Origin: Diphasiastrum complanatum
Taxonomy: Eukaryota > Streptophyta > Lycopodiopsida > Lycopodiales > Lycopodiaceae
Assembly: GCA_029204225.1 (NCBI GenBank)
Contig: CM055102.1
Span: 15,500,229 to 15,564,228, forward strand
Reading direction: 5' to 3'
Length of the DNA: 64,000 nucleotides
How positions within the stretch are numbered: position 1 is the first letter of the stretch; each line of letters starts with the position of its first letter. Position numbers and translations under genes: made by a program. Shown here piece by piece: positions 7,859 through 17,247 of the stretch. Below the pieces are notes generated by a model. The model did not search any database. It saw nothing but the letters and a program-made list of their open reading frames with translations, and was not told the DNA's origin.

Positions 7859-9122
7859 ATGGCACGTATGAAACAAACAGCAAGGAGGAATCCGAGGGAA
7901 ACAACATTATTGCACCAAGCCGCTTTAGAAGCAATAGAAACGCGAGAAAGGCGCTCGAGGAGTGGAAGTAGCAGCATTGAACCAGTGGCGGGGGAAATGG
8001 ACTAGAATTAGGAAGAGCGGGTAGCAATGATGATGTTGGGGAAGTTCCCATGGATTGTGAGCAGGAGCAGGGGCTACAGAGGCAAGAGCAAGGGCAACAA
8101 CAAGTGGCAATAGAAGAGCATGGGTAGTAGCAAGTGGCTATGGATGAGCAGACACAGGAGCAGGGGCAGCAACAACCACCTCTGGATGAACAGCATATGG
8201 CTGGAGCATCAGAGGATGTCTTTTTGCATGATTTTGGTGTGAGGTCAGTGCTGGGAAGCCCCTCTCCAACACAAAGCCATCACGATGCCACTCAAGCTTT
8301 TCTGGACAGTGAGGTAGCTACTTCTGGGCGTATTCCCAATGATTTCCTTGGGCTTTTTGACAATTAGGGTCCTCAAGAACAGGTGCCTCTTGATGGCTTT
8401 GTGGTTGGTTCGGCAGGGAGCAACATCGAGGGACTCCACTCCTACCCAATCACTCAGACATGTGCAAGGGCCTGTAATGGGTCCATGATGTCCTTTCTCG
8501 TCGGCTCGGACCAGACACCCCATATAGAAGCAGTTGGGAAGGCTTCTCAGCATGTCACCCCACATCACGGCCTAAATCTAAAGTCGTTCATCGATAGAGA
8601 GGTCGTTTGAAGCTTCGACACCTTCCGTAGACGATCCCTCAACCACAGCCGCAACCGCAAGCTCCCAAGGTGCCCCGAGGTCAGTCAGCACCAGAGGTGC
8701 CGCAGGACCCTCCCATGTAAGATGAGACCGGTCCTAGCCATCCAGCAACACGGAGAAGGGCAGCCACACCGCCACCACCCTGGCAAGGCAAGGTCCTCAA
8801 AAGGATGCAGCCTCCACAACCACGCCGTCGAAGAAAGAGCCGTATTCAAAACGGGTATAAGGAGATTCGGAAATACCAGAAATCCACCATATTTCTCATA
8901 CCAAGAGTTCCATTTGTCCGGACCATCAAGGAGATCATGGATGAATTCTCTCTTGGGCTCAGAATTACGGGCGAGGCTACTTCGGCTATCCAAGAGACGA
9001 CGGAGATGTATTTGACAAATCTGTTTGAAAACTCATTTTTGTGTGCTGTCCATTGTAAGAGAGTTATTATACTTCCAAAGGATATGTTGTTGGCAAAGTG
9101 GTTGAGACGTGAGAGGAATTAA
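7859..9122 (+). pseudogene. Broken histone H3 variant resembling CENH3, with long Gln-rich tail
   Basis: The ATG at 7,859 opens MARMKQTARRNPRE, close to the H3 N-terminus MARTKQTAR. This frame stops at 8,003, but a neighbouring frame continues from about 7,990 to 8,610 as a Gln-rich tail (EQEQGLQRQEQGQQQVAIEE). It has tandem TAG codons at 8,125-8,130 and a TAG at 8,365-8,367, where Gln is likely. A third frame (8,612-8,720; STTAATASSQGAPRS) leads to the last frame (8,721-9,122), which ends in a complete histone fold. CENH3 replaces H3 in centromeric nucleosomes. The assignment to CENH3 rather than another divergent H3 rests on a fold only about half identical to H3 by my count and on a divergent tail. 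The histone fold has no introns, so a retrocopy is likely, although no terminal poly-A is seen. Alternatively the frame changes could hide introns in the tail. Confidence 0.75.
8862..9119 (+). other. Intact histone-fold domain of the H3-like pseudogene
   Basis: The frame reads EIRKYQKSTIFLIPRVPFVR, then loop and helix 2 with AIQETTEMYLTNLFENSFLC, then AVHCKRVIILPKDMLLAKWL and RRERN before TAA. Nearly every H3 landmark is kept: EIRxYQKST, PF at helix 1, QExxExYLxxLFE, LCAxHxKRV, PKD and a basic end. Loop 1 (EFSLGLRITGEA) has the same length as in canonical H3, and the loop phenylalanine is replaced by Ile. Many CENH3 proteins have a longer loop 1, so this point argues for caution. Upstream in the same frame lies a Pro/Arg-rich stretch (PATRRRAATPPPPWQGKVLK, then QPPQPRRRRKSR). 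The domain has no stop or frame break, unlike the tail. Confidence 0.88.
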
Positions 9123-9247
9123 AAATGATGTATTCCAGATTTTGATATAATATCAGCAGATGATCATTATTATCATCAGACTCTGTTTAATTATTGTGTG
9201 AATTAATTTTTTCATGAAATACAGCTTTTTGTGAATGTTTTTTGTTC

Positions 9248-9253
9248 AATAAA
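9248..9253 (+). promoter_or_regulatory. Possible polyadenylation signal of the H3-like locus
   Basis: AATAAA lies 126 bp behind the stop codon of the H3-like frame in AT-rich sequence. This fits the 3' end of a transcript but is weak evidence alone. Confidence 0.3.
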
Positions 9254-9686
9254 TTTTATATTAGCGGAGGGCAGGGTCTAACTCGGTCTCCGCGCCTTTG
9301 CGTGATCTGCACGCAAGGGCGTGGAGGCGTGGAGTTTGACTCGGTCAAAAGTACGTCCTCGACGCCCTTGCGGCTAGCTGTGGATGACTGCCAAGCGGCT
9401 CTTCTAGCTAAATTTGATGAAGAGATCATTGAAGTCAACCCTCGAGCTCGTGTTTCTTCGATGTTTTGTCTACTCAAAACTCCTCTATAAAACCACTAAA
9501 ATATCTCTACCAAGGCATTGCTAAGACCTTTACCTCTGCCGTGTCTTGAATTTTTGAAATACACAGCCTTGGCCCTGTAATGACTCTTCTCCATCCCTTG
9601 GGTGTTCCAAATAGCCAATGATCCATATGTCTTTGAAAACCAAGGTCCATGAGCGTACAAAATGTGTTGCTTGCAAAAGAATCTAA
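9254..9686. other. Unassigned interval behind the H3-like pseudogene
   Basis: The first 170 bp are more GC-rich than the surroundings. They hold a small hairpin (CGCCTTTGCGTG and CACGCAAGGGCG near 9,294-9,321) and a palindrome of two W-box cores (TTTGAC-TCG-GTCAAA, 9,335-9,349). From about 9,575 on it resembles 38,040 onward, so it is the trailing part of the minus-strand gene described next. No separate gene seen. Confidence 0.4.
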
Positions 9687-11893
9687 TTAGTACATTTTAC
9701 TTGGATAGAACTTACAAAGAAAAAATAAAGACAAAACACTCACCATATAATGAGTGATGTGTGTTTCTCCCCATGCATCAATCATCAATCGAGTGAATGC
9801 TTGTACTTTCGTCTGATATCTCTCGTAATCTTCCTCCCTCAAGTCTTTTTTATTGATAGTTAGTGACAAAGCATCAAATGCTTGCCACACCTTTGCACGT
9901 GTGGCAGCCATAAGGGGATTCGAGACAATATTTGTTGTGCATTCACACACTCTCTTCCAATACTCCCATTGAAGACTACTTTCTCGTCCAGTATGATTTG
10001 ACAAGAAATGCCTTGCTTTTGCGCCCCCCATGGAAACTTTTGCCGGCAAGTCTTGAGTTTTTCCGCTCAACTCAACGTCCTTGGAAAGATTCACATGGCC
10101 TCCGTGAAGTCCCATTTCTAATAATACTATCTCTAGATTTCAAATGGTAACATCCACGCGTGATTTGGGTTGCATATTCCATGCATAGCAACTTGTTTAA
10201 TATCCGCAATTCACCATGCATCGTGCAAAAATGGACTCTTTACTCCATGCTTTGTCTAGATTGTGCATGTTTGGTGGAACTCGTTGGTTGCAATGCAACA
10301 CACTTTTATTTCGGCCACTTTCAGACATACAATATATGCAAAAATGTTTGGCATTTGCACCGAGCCCGCAACCAAACATGCATTTTAGGGTCTTCAAATC
10401 GGCAACTAAGTGCCATTTCACAGTAAAATTTTGTCCATCAACGCTTAGTAATTCTCCTCCATTTTGTGCTTGGATTACCTTGGATATATTGCATCATTCA
10501 AATAACCACTTCAACACATCATGAGTCTCTTTATGAACTTCGAATGCAGCTATCCACCATATATGATTTTCAGATTGCACACTAAATTTATTGGACTCAC
10601 TTCCAGTTGACTCTAGCAATGTTAGGTTCATCAACGTGATTGTGACATGTTCTAGTTTGCGACCTTTTACGATCTCCGCTTCATCCAACTTAATGACAAA
10701 TATAGCTTTGCCTCCAATGCCTGCAATACCAAATTCTTGTAAATAACATACACACAATAATTGTTGCTTACAAAAAATAGAAAAATAATAAATGTAATTG
10801 TTGTGAAATGAACTCACCATCTCTTTTGACATTGTAATGTTGTATCATCATTGCTTGGACCTTTTCCAGATCCAAACATATATTGTTGTATTGGTTATAA
10901 TGAAAACGAACAATAGATCTCTTTTGCTTGTTGGATATCTTAAAAGTATCCTGAATATGGAAGAATTCACCTAATTCATTTTCTATAAATGAATTGCATT
11001 CTTGCTTTGTAGTTTGAAGCAATTTGTAAGCAGGTAATATTTGATGTCATTTCAATCCGTTTTGGTCAGATTTCTTCATAATTTTTTTCAATGCTCTATA
11101 TCCTTTTCGACTCACACCTCCTTGATCACATGCATAAAGTATTTCTCTAACATTTGGACTAGTTGAAACCCGGTAGCAAGTCTTCTTGCAATCTTTAAAC
11201 AAAATGAATCACTCGTTTCATTTTCCACAATCTGCATTCATGAATTGCTTCATATGTTTGGTGCTTTGGAAATGATCTCCGACCATGTTATTCAAAAATT
11301 CTTTCGTCAATCTCTTGCGTCTTTTACTAGCACCACCACTTGGTGTCAGAACATCTAGTTTGCACCTTTTTGTATTGTCTTTTGATTGGTCATCTGTTGA
11401 GACTCGACGCTTTTGCTGAAATCCATATAACATCTTTTGAAGACTAATGTTTGAAGATTGCAATTCTTCAAACTTTGTGACAGATCTGGTGAGCTCTAAT
11501 TTTTATCTCTTTAGCCAATGTCTGATTTGTTTGTTGCAATGATTTTAATTGCTCATTCATGTATGTAATATGAATATTCATACTATTCGCTAGCATTTCA
11601 GCTTGGATTCTTCGAGAATCCATAACTTGACAATAGCCAAGAAGTCTGTTGGCACCATCACCACTGAACCTTAACAAACTATGTGCATCACAAAATTGAG
11701 GAGAAATATTGCTCAATGGATTAGGTGGATACAAAACACCTTTTACCCATAGATCGATATTTTTCACTCCTTTTAACCTCCAACAATGCATTTCGTATGA
11801 GTTCAGGTTAACACCCCATGCTGCTTTGGTTGTGGAATACTCCTCTAAGTTCACATGCAAGTGACATTTTGCTCCCATCTTGAAAATGTCCAA
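9687..11893 (-). pseudogene. Decayed gene of an unrecognised, possibly transposon-derived family
   Basis: Reading the minus strand, a first open part (11,893-11,468) has GDGANRLLGYCQVMDSRRIQ and a Gln-rich helical end (MNEQLKSLQQTNQTLAKEIK). A Lys/Arg-rich part follows (GGASKRRKRLTKEF), then a segment ending NVKRD. A 97-bp intron (10,817-10,721, GTGAGT...TTGCAG) joins in frame to GIGGKAIFVIKLDEAEIVKG, then SENHIWWIAAFEV, WHLVADLKTLKCMFG with a CIYCM cysteine pair, HGELRILNKLLCMEYA, MGLHGGHVNLSKDVELSGK, MGGAKARHFLS and WGETHITHYM. The ADLKTL...C-x2-C arrangement recalls zinc-containing transposase-like proteins, but I cannot name the family and do not claim catalysis. A TGA at 10,494-10,496 (FE-stop-CNIS) and frame changes near 10,200, 11,040-11,220 and 11,465 show decay. 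A second 3' fragment lies at 38,030-38,252. Confidence 0.6.
10721..10817 (-). other. 97-bp GT-AG intron in the minus-strand gene
   Basis: On the minus strand the donor is GATG|GTGAGT and the acceptor TTGCAG|GCATTGG. Splicing joins ...KRDG and IGGKAIFV in phase 1 without loss of frame. This supports a real, once-expressed gene rather than chance open frames. Confidence 0.7.
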
Positions 11894-12249
11894 GGTCCAA
11901 GAAGGTCTTCAAAAATGAATTTGGCTTACTGTTAGTTTGAAGTATGCATTTGAAATGAGGTAGACATGAGTATTGTGTCATGCCTAGGTCCTATGTGTTG
12001 TACTTCTGGGATGGCATTCAATGATAGGCCTTGTCCTACTCTAAGGTTACCCTAGTATAGTCTATGTAACAAACCTACTAAAGTCTATGAAAATAGATCT
12101 TAGAGTTAGCTCTTAACTCATGCTCACTCTATGTGGTAACCCGTGGTAAAGGTGCCACGTAGGATGGATTAGCATTACACTACTTATGATTAAGAGACTT
12201 GTTTAGGCAAGGAAGAGGCCCTTTTTGAGCTCAAAAAGGGCCCTAATGC
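11894..12249. repeat. Intergenic segment with a 26-bp perfect palindrome
   Basis: No gene seen. Bases 12,217-12,242 form a perfect self-complementary sequence: the half site GGCCCTTTTTGAG is followed directly by its reverse complement. The rest is AT-rich and unassigned. Confidence 0.6.
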
Positions 12250-13690
12250 CTACGACAATCTGGTGTTGCTTCTAAGCAATACTCTTACGTTGTCTTTGTA
12301 GAAGCTGACAATAAGCTGATTACAAGAATAAGTACGGAGAAAGAGCTTATCTACGATGAGTACCAAGTCAATGTCCTTGTACTCCAGTAAGAAATATTTC
12401 AAGAAGAAGAACTTCAAGGACAAGAAGACAAAGGCGAAGCAGCCAGATTCAACGCAACCACAACAACCACAGAACAGTCAACAAGAATAGTCGACAACAA
12501 CCTGCCAAGACTAAACCCTTCTGCAGGTACTACAAGAGAGCTAACCACAACATCAAGGACTGTCGGGTCCTCAAACATAATGAAGTGAGGAAGAAGATGC
12601 AACATCACCAAGGAGTCTGTGACTCTGTCAGAAATTCCCAAGAAGATGAAAAGGCGTTGATGGTACAAGATCAACCAGGCAAAGATGCCTACAAATGGTA
12701 TCTTGATTCAGGTGCTTCATAGCACATGACACCATGTAAGGACCTATTATCTACTCTCATAGCAATAGAATCAAAGTACATTTTCTTCGGAGACTCAAGT
12801 TCACATAAAGCCAAAGACCAATGCACTGTTCAACTTCAGTTTCCAGATGGCAGCATTAGACAGTTAGACGATGTACTCTATGTACCCAAATTAACAAAGA
12901 ACTTATTGTCCATAAGCAAGATCATTGATCAGAACTTTAGAGCTTTGTTTACTGCTAGTCGATGTACTATTCTTGATAATAACTCAAAGGAAAATCTCTC
13001 TGCACACAAAGAAGAAAATTTATAAATCTCGAGTCACAAATATGCACTTTCTGTGAGTAATTTAGATTTGCTAATATGGCATCAAAGATTAGGTCATTTA
13101 AGTATGAGGTCTATCTTGTACATGCATCATAATAGCTTGGTCAAAGATATGAATATTACTGTTGTCTCTAGCAGAAATCAAACTATTTGTGAAAATTGCT
13201 TACTCGAAAAACAACCTAGAACTAAATTTCCAAAAGGACAAGCCAAAAGAGCTAAGTCCATTCTTGGATTAATCCATAGCAATCTATGTGGTCCTATGAG
13301 CATGTCCTCTTTGGGCCAAGCCTTATATTTAATCACATTTATTGATGACTACTCTCAATTTACCAGAGTTATGTTCATTAAGAACAAGTCTGAGGCCTTT
13401 AACTGTTTTAAGGAATTCAAATAGTTTGTTGAGACTCAAACTAGTTAGAAGATGAAAACCTTGCAGTCTGATTCAAGGGGAGAGTACATGTCGGATGAAA
13501 TGGCAGACTACTTAACTTCATGCAGCGTGCACCATCAATTCACTATAAGCTATACTCCACAACAGAATGGAGTAGCAGAATGAAAGAATAGAATCTTGTT
13601 GGAAGCCGCATGATCCATGATGTTTAATGCTCAGCTAGCCATGAAATTTTGGGCTGAAGCAATATCGACAGCTTGCTATCTAGAAAATCC
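12250..13690 (+). pseudogene. Copia gag-protease-integrase fragment (element D, decayed)
   Basis: In order on the plus strand: a Lys- and Gln-rich gag end; a damaged zinc knuckle (FCRYYKRANHNIKDCR, where the second Cys is Tyr); and the protease motif WYLDSGAS-stop-HMT with TAG at 12,720-12,722 in place of the usual Gln. The protease/linker frame to 13,025 (VLYVPKLTKNLLSISKI) follows. Next comes the integrase zinc-binding region (WHQRLGHLSMRSI, then CENCLLEKQPRTKF) and the core (FIDDYSQFTRVMF, SDSRGEYMS, YTPQQNGVAE) with further stops. It breaks off near 13,690, where an inverted copia piece begins. RT and RNase H of this copy are missing or replaced by the piece at 14,185. Confidence 0.88.
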
Positions 13691-14180
13691 ACACTTTTTA
13701 TTAGATTTTTCATCGGGCCACAAATGTCTGAATGCACAATGTCTAACAATCCTCTACTAGTATGCTGATGGCTTGATCTAAATGGTTTCCTAGTTTGTTT
13801 ACCAACTAGACAGTCTTGACAGACAGGTAACTCGACTATATTAGATCAAGAACAATAGAATGTCTAGACATTTGTTGTATAGCAACATGATTCAAGTGAC
13901 CAAGTCTACAATGCCAAAGTAAACTTTTATTTGCATGAATAGAAGTACTGAGCACCTGACTAGAGGCAAAAAAGCAATGACTTAATTTATACAAGTATCC
14001 ATGCCTCTTTTCGAGTGCTAGGATCTTGCATGTCTTATCAACTACTTTGCACTGATCACATGTAACGAGTGCAACCCTCGTTTTGTGTTTTCGAATTCTA
14101 CTTTATGTCCTAGATCTGTGACTTTGCTTACAGAGAGCATCTTCGTAGATAAATTGGGTACATATAGGACTTTAGAAAGT
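13691..14180 (-). pseudogene. Inverted copia fragment: protease end to integrase N-terminus
   Basis: On the minus strand one reads VLYVPNLSTKMLSVSKVTDL, then ILALEKRHGYLYKLSHCFFA, then LLWHCRLGHLNHVAIQQMS. This is the order expected between copia protease and the integrase zinc finger. The same sequence occurs on the plus strand at about 20,400-20,600. It is flanked on both sides by plus-strand copia pieces, so it is an inverted insertion or rearrangement. Confidence 0.75.
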
Positions 14181-14184
14181 AGCA

Positions 14185-14385
14185 AGGAGCAAACATATCG
14201 AAGTGGCTTATCATTTTGTGAGGGAACAAGTCATGGCAAAGGAAGTGGAGTTTCCACATGTCTCATCAAGAGAATGTGTGGCTGATATCTTTACCAAATC
14301 ATTGGGAAAAAACTTGTTTATGAAGTGCATAACTCATCTTGGACTTTCTAAATATATGCTAAAACTAGTTGAAGAGGGAGTTTGA
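14185..14385 (+). pseudogene. Copia pol C-terminus (RNase H end)
   Basis: The frame ending at 14,385 reads VAYHFVREQVMAKEVEFPHV, then CVADIFTKSLGKNLFMKC and MLKLVEEGV. It aligns closely with the C-terminus of element A (HFVRDQVIAKEVELQHVSS). A one-base frame change lies just before it. A purine tract and LTR follow directly. Confidence 0.85.
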
Positions 14386-15033
14386 AAAATGTCAATTAGT
14401 TAGGTTGATTTCATTGGCAATTTTGAGGCCAATATGACATTTCAGCTTAGAGTTAGATTTGTTTATGTTAATAATGCTCTAAAATAGTGAATTTTCTATT
14501 TCTAGCAAGTAAGAAATTTGATAAGGTCATATTTGGACCTATTCTAATTGGTTGATATAGATACATTGCATCTAGTCAAGTCAAACTAGGTTTTTGGTGA
14601 AGTACCTTGAAACTTCCTATTTACGAAAATATTTGGCAAGTGGCCAAGTGACACTATTGTTGCTTTAAATAGCTATACCTGCATGGAGAACATATCTTGA
14701 TGTTCTCATTTTGTATGGAGTACTTTCCTTCTTTGATTCTATGTCCATCTCTTTCATATTTCTCTTGATATCTTATATTCTAATGTGTAGAATGCTAATT
14801 TTGTTGTGTAGAATGACTCCACACATGTGAAACTCTATTGTACGGTTGTTGTTGTATGGATCATAATAGTGCTATAATGGATATTAGTGATTTTGATGAA
14901 ATATGCATGTATTTCCATGATCAAGCATGTTACAAGCATGATTTCTAACATGTCGATGAATCTAGATGTGCACCAAAATTTAGCTAAAGATCTATTGATC
15001 CATTAATGACATTACGGATCTAATTTTTTCACA
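14381..15033 (+). repeat. 3' LTR, copia, 653 bp (element D)
   Basis: It begins TTTGAAAAATG after GAAGAGGGAG and ends AATTTTTTCACA. Length and ends match the LTRs of elements A and C, and the first base pair TG has changed to TT. Short CACATGTG motifs occur near 14,820 as in the related LTRs. Confidence 0.8.
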
Positions 15034-15890
15034 GAAACCAGTCCAGTAGAGAAGTTGAAGTTGTTTTCAATGTCCTTGACAAGAGCAGTTTTAGACTATT
15101 TTTTCAACTAGACAACGCAAGAACGAAATAGTGAAAGTGGCTATGATCACCATTCCTCTTGCTCGACAAAATCAAAATGGAAAAAAGAGAAAGGGTCAAA
15201 ATTTATATTGAAAGAATTAAACTCCTAAGATCTAAGTGTAATGCAAAGCTAACTCATGATCATGTGCTCCCTATCATGTGGTCATCATGTGGTTTCTAGC
15301 AGGACTTCCCAAAAGCATCTAGTGCAAGCTGAAAGATTATGCCACTGTGCATGAAGCTATGGAGGACACCATGAGAGAAGAGGATGAGAGATCAGATTAT
15401 GATTTCATACCATGAGCTACATCTATTCATGCCTCAACTCTTATTGCATTAACCTCAGCTTCGACGAGCCTATTCAATGAATCGCTGATGGAAAATCACA
15501 AAACTTCATAAGCAGCAAATGGAGTAGCTCATAGACCAATTTGACCAAAAATTGAAGGCTATTTAGAATACTACAACCCCACAAACGGAGCCTTATTAGT
15601 AGCAGTATCCTCGATAGGACAATGTTTGGTGTCCCATTGGTAACCATAACCGCTATTCAAATGAGTGTCAGTTATTGAAGCAGAATTTGAAGTCGATGCA
15701 TAGATACTACCACCTGTGCAATGTTGTAAGACACTACTTACTACCCCTACAATCCAAGGATCATACAGTAGAAGAGAGCTCAGTTTCAGACTTCTTATGC
15801 TTACCATTAGGGAGCACCTAACGTAGTACCAAGGCTTGGACCATAAAATTTCAACCATATGGAATTGTTAATGATTTTGTCTCTGAAGCT
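15034..15890. other. Unassigned, probably gypsy-related leader or gag remnant
   Basis: No convincing coding frame. The sequence precedes a Ty3/gypsy-like protease and may be its decayed gag. I see no LTR ends here. Confidence 0.3.
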
Positions 15891-15896
15891 CCAAAG

Positions 15897-16753
15897 ATGG
15901 AATTGTTGACAAACATCTTATCCAATAGAATAAACATTTCTATTGAAAATTTCCTTCTACTTGCACCTCAAGCAAAGGGTGTCTTGTCAAATTGGTTGAA
16001 CACCGAACTTGACACAACTTTGAGAGAACAATTATTCTATGCCAAATTCGAGGAAGTCAACAATGTCCTGAACATAGGAGCGGCGGAAGAGTGAGCAGCA
16101 CAATATCACTCTTCCAATCACGAACAAACTTTGTGGAAAAGAAGCTATTGTAGTAGATGAAGGATCATGTGTCAATATTATCTCCACTATGTTGTATGAG
16201 AAATGGAGTCTACAAGGCCTGAAAGCTGTCAAATTTGTCATCAAGCTAGCTAATCAAGCCAAAAGTAATTTTAAATGACATACTAGTCAAGATAGTAGGG
16301 GTACAATTGGTCATCACATTTGTAGTATTGGATATTCCTAGAACACCCACTGTCTATCAGTTTTTGTTGGGCCGACCATGGTTGCAAGTTGTGAAAGTAG
16401 TTCACGATTGGAAAATCGACAAAATCACTTTTGAGAACAAAGAGTGGGTAGTAAAGATGGATCCCTCCACATGATTGGTGAAACCTGTATCACCCAAGGC
16501 TGATGACAATACTTCCACAACAAACCACAAAATTGATCGTCTGAAAGCTACAATGGATGTTCACTATGATTCACAAACTGACACCATTTTGTGGATGGAT
16601 GCATTGGCAATAGTTGATTGTATGGTTGGGGATACATATCCAGATCCAGATTCAGATTTAGAACCCAACAGATACAGGGTGAACATGATGAACGTAGCAT
16701 GGCTATCAATAGAAGCTATTCTGGAACCTATTGAGGATGATCTAGTTTTTTGA
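15897..16753 (+). pseudogene. Ty3/gypsy-like gag end and retropepsin remnant
   Basis: A first frame (15,897-16,094) reads LLAPQAKGVLSNWLNTELDT and is gag-like at best. After a stop and frame change comes IVVDEGSCVNIISTMLYEKW, which fits the retropepsin active-site region with D-x-G replaced by D-E-G-S. After another frame change comes VQLVITFVVLDIPRTPTVYQ and FLLGRPWLQ, the second conserved retropepsin block (LGRPWL). An acidic stretch to 16,753 (DTYPDPDSDLEPNRYRVNMM) follows. Several frames are needed, so this is dead. The gypsy assignment rests on the LGRPWL block and spacing. Confidence 0.6.
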
Positions 16754-17001
16754 CAACATGTATTTTCTTATGACGAGGAAGTAGAGCTTACAAATGAGCA
16801 AATCCTACACCATATGGATCAACAAATATCAATTCAGCCACCTCAAAAGGTTCCATGTGCTACAGTGTCCAAGATGCCACACCGAAAGCACATGTACCGA
16901 AGAAAAGCCAACAAAAGCAAAGATATAGTCAGGTGATCAAGTGTAGTGACTTACTTAGAGAGGCCATAGCCACTATGGATGATGACATTTGAAATCGTGA
17001 A

Positions 17002-17247
17002 ATGAATGTCAAAGAGCCTCATCAAAAGGCAGGCAAAGATGCAACAACCATTGATGAGATATGCATAAAAAAGAAAGTTTCTCAACCTCTAGCTCAAGGG
17101 TCATCAAACCAAGCTTTTACAACAACTTCAGGGATGTCACAAGCAAAGCAAAGAATATCACTCATGAATCGAGCTAAGATCAATCTTTTGAAGGAAGAAA
17201 TGAGTAAGGCACTAGCCCATGATGTGCTAGAAAACTTCAAAATCTAG
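17002..17247 (+). CDS. Short open frame, unassigned
   Basis: An 81-residue frame rich in Lys, Ser and Gln (KVSQPLAQGSSNQAFTTTSG) lies behind the gypsy-like remnant. It may be part of the same polyprotein linker. No domain, and low confidence that it is coding. Confidence 0.15.
   Translation: MNVKEPHQKAGKDATTIDEICIKKKVSQPLAQGSSNQAFTTTSGMSQAKQRISLMNRAKINLLKEEMSKALAHDVLENFKI

Noticed and set aside
7859-8005. A short separate H3-tail gene of 48 codons
   Set aside because: The downstream frames continue with tail-like and histone-fold sequence, so one broken gene is more likely than a mini-gene.
8721-9122. Canonical histone H3 gene
   Set aside because: Too many changes in helix 1, loop 1 and helix 2, and no canonical tail before the fold (RYRPGTVAL is absent).
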